From positions 18,091,501-18,155,500 of the forward strand of contig NC_079382.1 in NCBI RefSeq assembly GCF_021018895.1: a DNA stretch of 64,000 bases, written 5' to 3'. Shown here in pieces: positions 60,110-64,000 of the stretch. Below the pieces are notes generated by a model. The model was not told where the DNA came from, made no database searches, and worked only from the letters and a program-made list of their open reading frames with translations. Position numbers and translations under genes: made by a program. Each line of letters opens with the position of its first letter. Position 1 is the first letter of the stretch. The DNA is from Seriola aureovittata. Its lineage: Eukaryota > Chordata > Actinopteri > Carangiformes > Carangidae.

Positions 60110-60380
60110 GCTCCTTGTGGGGGTAATTAAAGCATGTCATTACATGGGCAGTTAAATTGTCACTGTACTGTTGAACCTGTTTGAAATGATAATGGGGGCT
60201 CAGCTAGAGGCGGTGCCGTATTGCTCTCCAGTCGGGCGCCCTATTGCTTCGGATCAGGAATTAGCCTGTTAATGTTTCTGAAGCATGTCTATTGCCCTCG
60301 GACTTCTTAAGGCAAATTAACACCTGAGGAAGTCATTGACAAATATCTGAGAGACCGCGAGAACTGAGGTTTAACCCGAC
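60110..60380. promoter_or_regulatory. Candidate conserved non-coding element in jag2 intron 2
   Basis: This block has no recognised repeat, moderate G+C, several homeodomain cores (TAATTA in GGGGTAATTAAAGC, AATTAG) and CpG-containing stretches such as TCCAGTCGGGCGCCC. Conservation is not tested. Confidence 0.3.
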
Positions 60381-60814
60381 CTTTTTAAGTTGTTTGTCAC
60401 ATTCTTCTTGGGTCACATGACGATGAAGATATGACCTGAGTGTAAAAGATATTGTCGCACATTTTTATTGTGTCTGCCGGCCTCGGCTAGTATTCTCAGG
60501 TAAAATGCTTTAAATAAATGCTTTTCATTTAACCTTGTTTAGTCATGCAAGAAACTGAGCTCAGTTTAATGTTTGGTTTGTAACCACCATGCGGCTTCAG
60601 TTTGTGTTTGATGTCTACTCTGACAACATCTGAGTGTTGCATGTGAAGTCATTTAGTTTTTTCTATGCAAATGTGCATGTGTTGGTGTTTGTTTTACGTG
60701 TTGCATAGTCTTGGATCATGCTGGTTAATTAGCACCAGGAGGGGGAGGGGTTTGTTGAATTGGAAGTGCATGGGTAATGACCCTGTTGGCATAGTAGCAG
60801 CATGCTCAATGGGC

Positions 60815-60840
60815 CGTGTGTGTGTGTGTGTGTGTGTGTC
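60815..60840. repeat. GT microsatellite
   Basis: About 12 GT units followed by TCTGTGCGCGCAC. Confidence 0.9.
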
Positions 60841-61217
60841 TGTGCGCGCACAGCCGGTACACACCAGCCAGCCAAATGCCTTGCCTTCAGTGCGACATCT
60901 CTTGGCACACGACTCTGGCAAGCAGCTTGTGTGCAGCCCTCACTCCCTCTCTCCCCAGCAGAGATATGACTGTCTGTAACCTGCCTCCACAGCCACACAT
61001 GTAGCTGGAGTAGTGTAAATGAATATTGTCTTGTGACGCCTCGAGTCACAGGTCAGTGGTGCTTAACTTGTCTGCAGAGGTTCATTAACACGGTGAAGAC
61101 CACTGCTGTAATTGGGATGCGTGTGTTTAGTTTGGTGCATTCCCGTGAGGCACTGTTCTCGGTGTTTGTTTGGGGGAAGAGTCGGGCGCGCTGGCTGGAT
61201 GCAGGCTTCTCTCGCTG

Positions 61218-61670
61218 TAGAGCTGAAATGAATAGTTTGTTAAATTGTGTTGTCAATTTACATTAATCAACAATTTTGATTGTCAAGCAAAAATGCCAAA
61301 TATTCACTGGTTCAGCTTCTCAGATGTGAGGATTCAATGCTTTTTTTTTTTGGTTTCATTTATTTAAATTATTAATAATTATTATAAGGAACTATTTGGA
61401 TATGAAATAGTTCCTGCAATTGTCATAAATTGCCATAAATGAACTGTTTACAGCTCCTCAAATGTGATTATTTGCTGCTTTTCCTATTATTCTATGATAT
61501 CAAACTGAATGTATTTTAGACTGTTGGTTGAACAAAACAGGACACTTTAATATGTCAGCTTGGGCTTTGGGAAATTATGATGACCTTTGTCTCATATTGC
61601 AAAGAAAATGATTAGAAAATAATGGGCAGATTGATTGATAACAGGTATAACTGTTAGTTCTAACCCTAAG
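61218..61670. repeat. Copy of AT-rich inverted-repeat family
   Basis: It starts GTAGAGCTGAAATGAATAGT and carries CAGCTTCTCAGATGTGAGGA, GACTGTTGGTTGAACAAAAC, GGGCTTTGGGAAATTATGA and AGAAAATAATGGGCAGATTG in family order. This is the most complete copy in the window and contains an internal repeat of the CTCAGATGTGA block. Confidence 0.7.
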
Positions 61671-62399
61671 AAATGTCACTGGCATGGGGATGTTAAAGAT
61701 GTTAACAAGACAGCTTCCTTTTTTCAGCATCTATCGCACGGTCCTGGATGGTTGGATGGGACTTTTTTTTTTCACTGATTATGAGGTGAAACTTAAGTTT
61801 GAGCTTAATGATCCATTATTATATAAGAATAAGTATCTTTTATGTCTTAAAAACCCAAAATACAAATCTAAAACTGCTCCTGTTGCAGGGTTTGGCATTA
61901 CTGGTTGAAATGTTGGGTCAGATAGAAGGGGTTAGACTGAATAGGATAAAAACTGAATGTCATTACACATATTGATAGTTTGATTCTTCTTACAAAAGAT
62001 TGTTGAGCTCCGGTTTTGTCTACCTGGAATCCAAAGTTCAGCAATGGCCAGCACGGATGTCAGAAAGGGTCCAAACCCATCCAACTTCTCCTACCCTGTC
62101 TGCCAACATCATCACCACATTTGCAAGGATTTTGCCACTGGAGGTCTTTGATCTTCGCCTCTGAACAGATTGAGGAGCTGGACCAAGAGAGATTTATGTT
62201 GAAGTCCAATCCCCGTGAAGCTTGTTCAGTTCACCTCTACTTTTTCTACTCTTTAGTCTCAACTGGAAGAAGTTGCTCCCTCAGCCCCCCCAGACCCCTC
62301 CCAGCTTCTCTCCCATTGGAAACCTCTGTGCTCCTTTGTGCTCTTTGAGTCTGTTTAGGCTTTGTGACGTTCAGCCTGTTCGTGGTCCCATGCATTAAT

Positions 62400-62950
62400 G
62401 ACCCTCAGTATCATTAGGAGTTAATGATACCAAATTATTTCACTTCCACTTAGTCTTAACGACTAATTTGAATAAAAGATGCTAGTGGGCATTTCAGAGT
62501 TGATTAACTAATTAATTTTATGGGACTATCTTTCATTCTATCATCCCTCACACTGAGACAGCTATTATCCATTAATCCCCATTAAGAGTGATAGAGTGCG
62601 GCTGTTATTCATCCATATTTTTTCCAGTAATTTTTAAGCCCAGTGTCTGGAGAAGGCGGATGCTTTTGTGCCCGGTGGCCCTTCCTCTTCAGCAGAGACG
62701 GCACACAGCGTGATGCCCTCGCTGGAATAGCGTAGACTCAGCCCTAGTAAAACCAAAAGCTGGGATTGACATCACAGATTAATGAAGATTACATGCAGTG
62801 ATTACTGGCCACGGGATGAATCGTGATGACCTCATGTCCCATCAGAAGGCAATAAATCAGGAGATGTCAGTGGAGATCCCTGTGGAGGAGCTGGGAACAG
62901 GGAGGTGGACATTCGGGTCACCTCTCAGTGACGTGGGAAACGAATAGCTC
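62400..62950. promoter_or_regulatory. Candidate regulatory block with RBPJ consensus site in jag2 intron 2
   Basis: A repeat-free block with clustered ATTAAT/TTAATG/TAATTA homeodomain-like cores around 62400-62600, ending with CGTGGGAA (62932-62939), the consensus for the Notch effector RBPJ/CSL. A second CGTGGGAA lies at 63422-63429. One to two such 8-mers are expected by chance in 64 kb, so the call is tentative. Confidence 0.3.
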
Positions 62951-64000
62951 AAGGTTACTCACAGTGTTTTCAAAGGGAGAACTCATCAGTGAGTTTAAGA
63001 GTTTATTGTATGAAAGGCATCAAAAAAACAGCGACGAGGAATAATTCCCAAAGCTCAGTCCACATTTGGGATCCGACTTTGCCCCAAGAGGCAGAAATAA
63101 GTCAATCAAACCTGAATTCGTCAATGCAGATGCACCCTTCCATTGATGGTGAATTGTTGCCAGGTCTGGGATCTGGCATGGGATTACACACCAGGCCTGG
63201 ATCTCACATTCTTTGGTATTCTTCGAATGCAAACGCGCACATCGCCCCACATGCAGAGGGCTGACCCCTCTTTTGAAAAAGAAGCGTGCAGATCCCATGC
63301 TTAGTGACCCCAGCCTTGCCCTGGCTTCCACTTCCCACTGCCACCTCTCCCCGTTTTTTTTCCCCCCGTCGCTTTTCATTTCAATGGCCACCTTCCGCTC
63401 ACTCATCCACCCCTCATCTGGCGTGGGAACCTACACCTGTGGCTCTCCCCAGACATTACCATCACCATCTCTTCCTCTGCCCTCACAGGATTGGCCCTTT
63501 TTTGTGATGCCTGAATCGACTTTACCTGGATTCAATAAAAGAGCTGTTTGGCATATTTTTGTGCCATGTGATGCAAAAATGGCACTTACATCATTTCAAG
63601 CAGACACAAATTCACTGAGTGCATGAAACATAAACATCCTTTTTTTTCTTTTCTCCACCGCGCCCCCCCTTCTTGACTTGAAAACTAGGATTTCTCTTGG
63701 TAAATCCTCTAATCCATTAGGGGAAGGGCCAGGTTGGGTTTTTGGAGATTTGACTGACGGAGGATTCTTCGTAGTCTCTGAAGTATCTCGCATTGTCAAA
63801 TGTTGTTGACGTGTGTGTTTTGAGCTGAGACAAAGGGCAGGTTAATAAAGTTATCTATTTGTATTATAGGTAGGACTGGTATGAGAAACACCGTCTGCTT
63901 TTGTTTTGTTTTTGTTTTTTTTGTTTTTTTTACTTCTGCCATGTAACTGTCCTGCCCAGGCTCGGTAGCACACATGCTGACGCTAATTGTGCTCGTGCTG

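Larger units (their letters stand above)
49265..64000 (+). other. jag2: jag2 intron 2, 5' part (more than 14.7 kb)
   Basis: Exon 3 of Jagged genes encodes a short segment beginning RS-TL-VEAWD. No such coding run with splice sites was found before the window end, so the intron continues beyond it. The intron holds several AT-rich inverted-repeat copies, a fish dispersed repeat, a TAG microsatellite, a SINE-like tail and several repeat-free blocks flagged as candidate regulatory elements. Confidence 0.7.

Noticed and set aside
60090..60130. GTGCTGGAGGCTCC as a possible jag2 exon 3 (VEAWD)
   Set aside because: The reading frame does not continue as VEAWD and no splice acceptor and donor pair flanks it.

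Overview
The window is vertebrate genomic DNA from a teleost fish, most likely a percomorph. It has spliced genes with GT-AG introns, low gene density, long CA/GT microsatellites, and fish-type dispersed repeats (Tc1/mariner relics, hAT-like inverted-repeat elements, a non-LTR retrotransposon fragment). Two protein-coding genes are supported, both on the + strand: nudt14 (UDP-sugar pyrophosphatase, Nudix family), complete in five coding exons from 11255 to 31779, and the first two coding exons of a Jagged-2 Notch-ligand gene (jag2) at 48249-48317 and 48944-49264. The order nudt14 then jag2 on one strand matches the JAG2-NUDT14-BRF1 neighbourhood known from human 14q32.33, which supports both calls.

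Layout: 1-11.1 kb is upstream intergenic DNA with a hAT-like element, a LINE/SINE-type 3' end and no recognisable exon. 11.1-31.8 kb is nudt14, whose introns 1 (10.5 kb) and 2 (5.3 kb) are large. Intron 1 holds a 126-bp GT microsatellite, three Tc1/mariner transposase relics and a repeat-free GC-richer block. Intron 2 holds an inverted reverse-transcriptase relic and a common fish retroposon. Intron 4 holds another Tc1/mariner-type element ending about 190 bp before the last exon. 31.8-47.7 kb is intergenic and contains several short inverted-repeat elements, including a near-palindromic one with a CT run near its centre. 47.7-48.25 kb is the likely jag2 promoter and 5' UTR, with a purine-rich GGA/GGT tract and CCAAT boxes. 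From 49.27 kb to the end lies jag2 intron 2, more than 14.7 kb long; exon 3 (start of the C2-like/DSL region) was not found and should lie beyond the window.

The two genes are not functionally linked as far as the sequence shows: nudt14 is a cytosolic sugar-nucleotide hydrolase and jag2 is a membrane-bound developmental signal. The long non-coding flanks and intron 2 of jag2 are the natural place for regulatory elements. Several repeat-free blocks are flagged as candidates, but conservation could not be tested. No strong case for an undescribed biological system was found. The best leads are a diverged duplicated segment inside jag2 intron 2, candidate regulatory blocks there (one with a consensus RBPJ site), and a lineage-specific acidic insert in nudt14.
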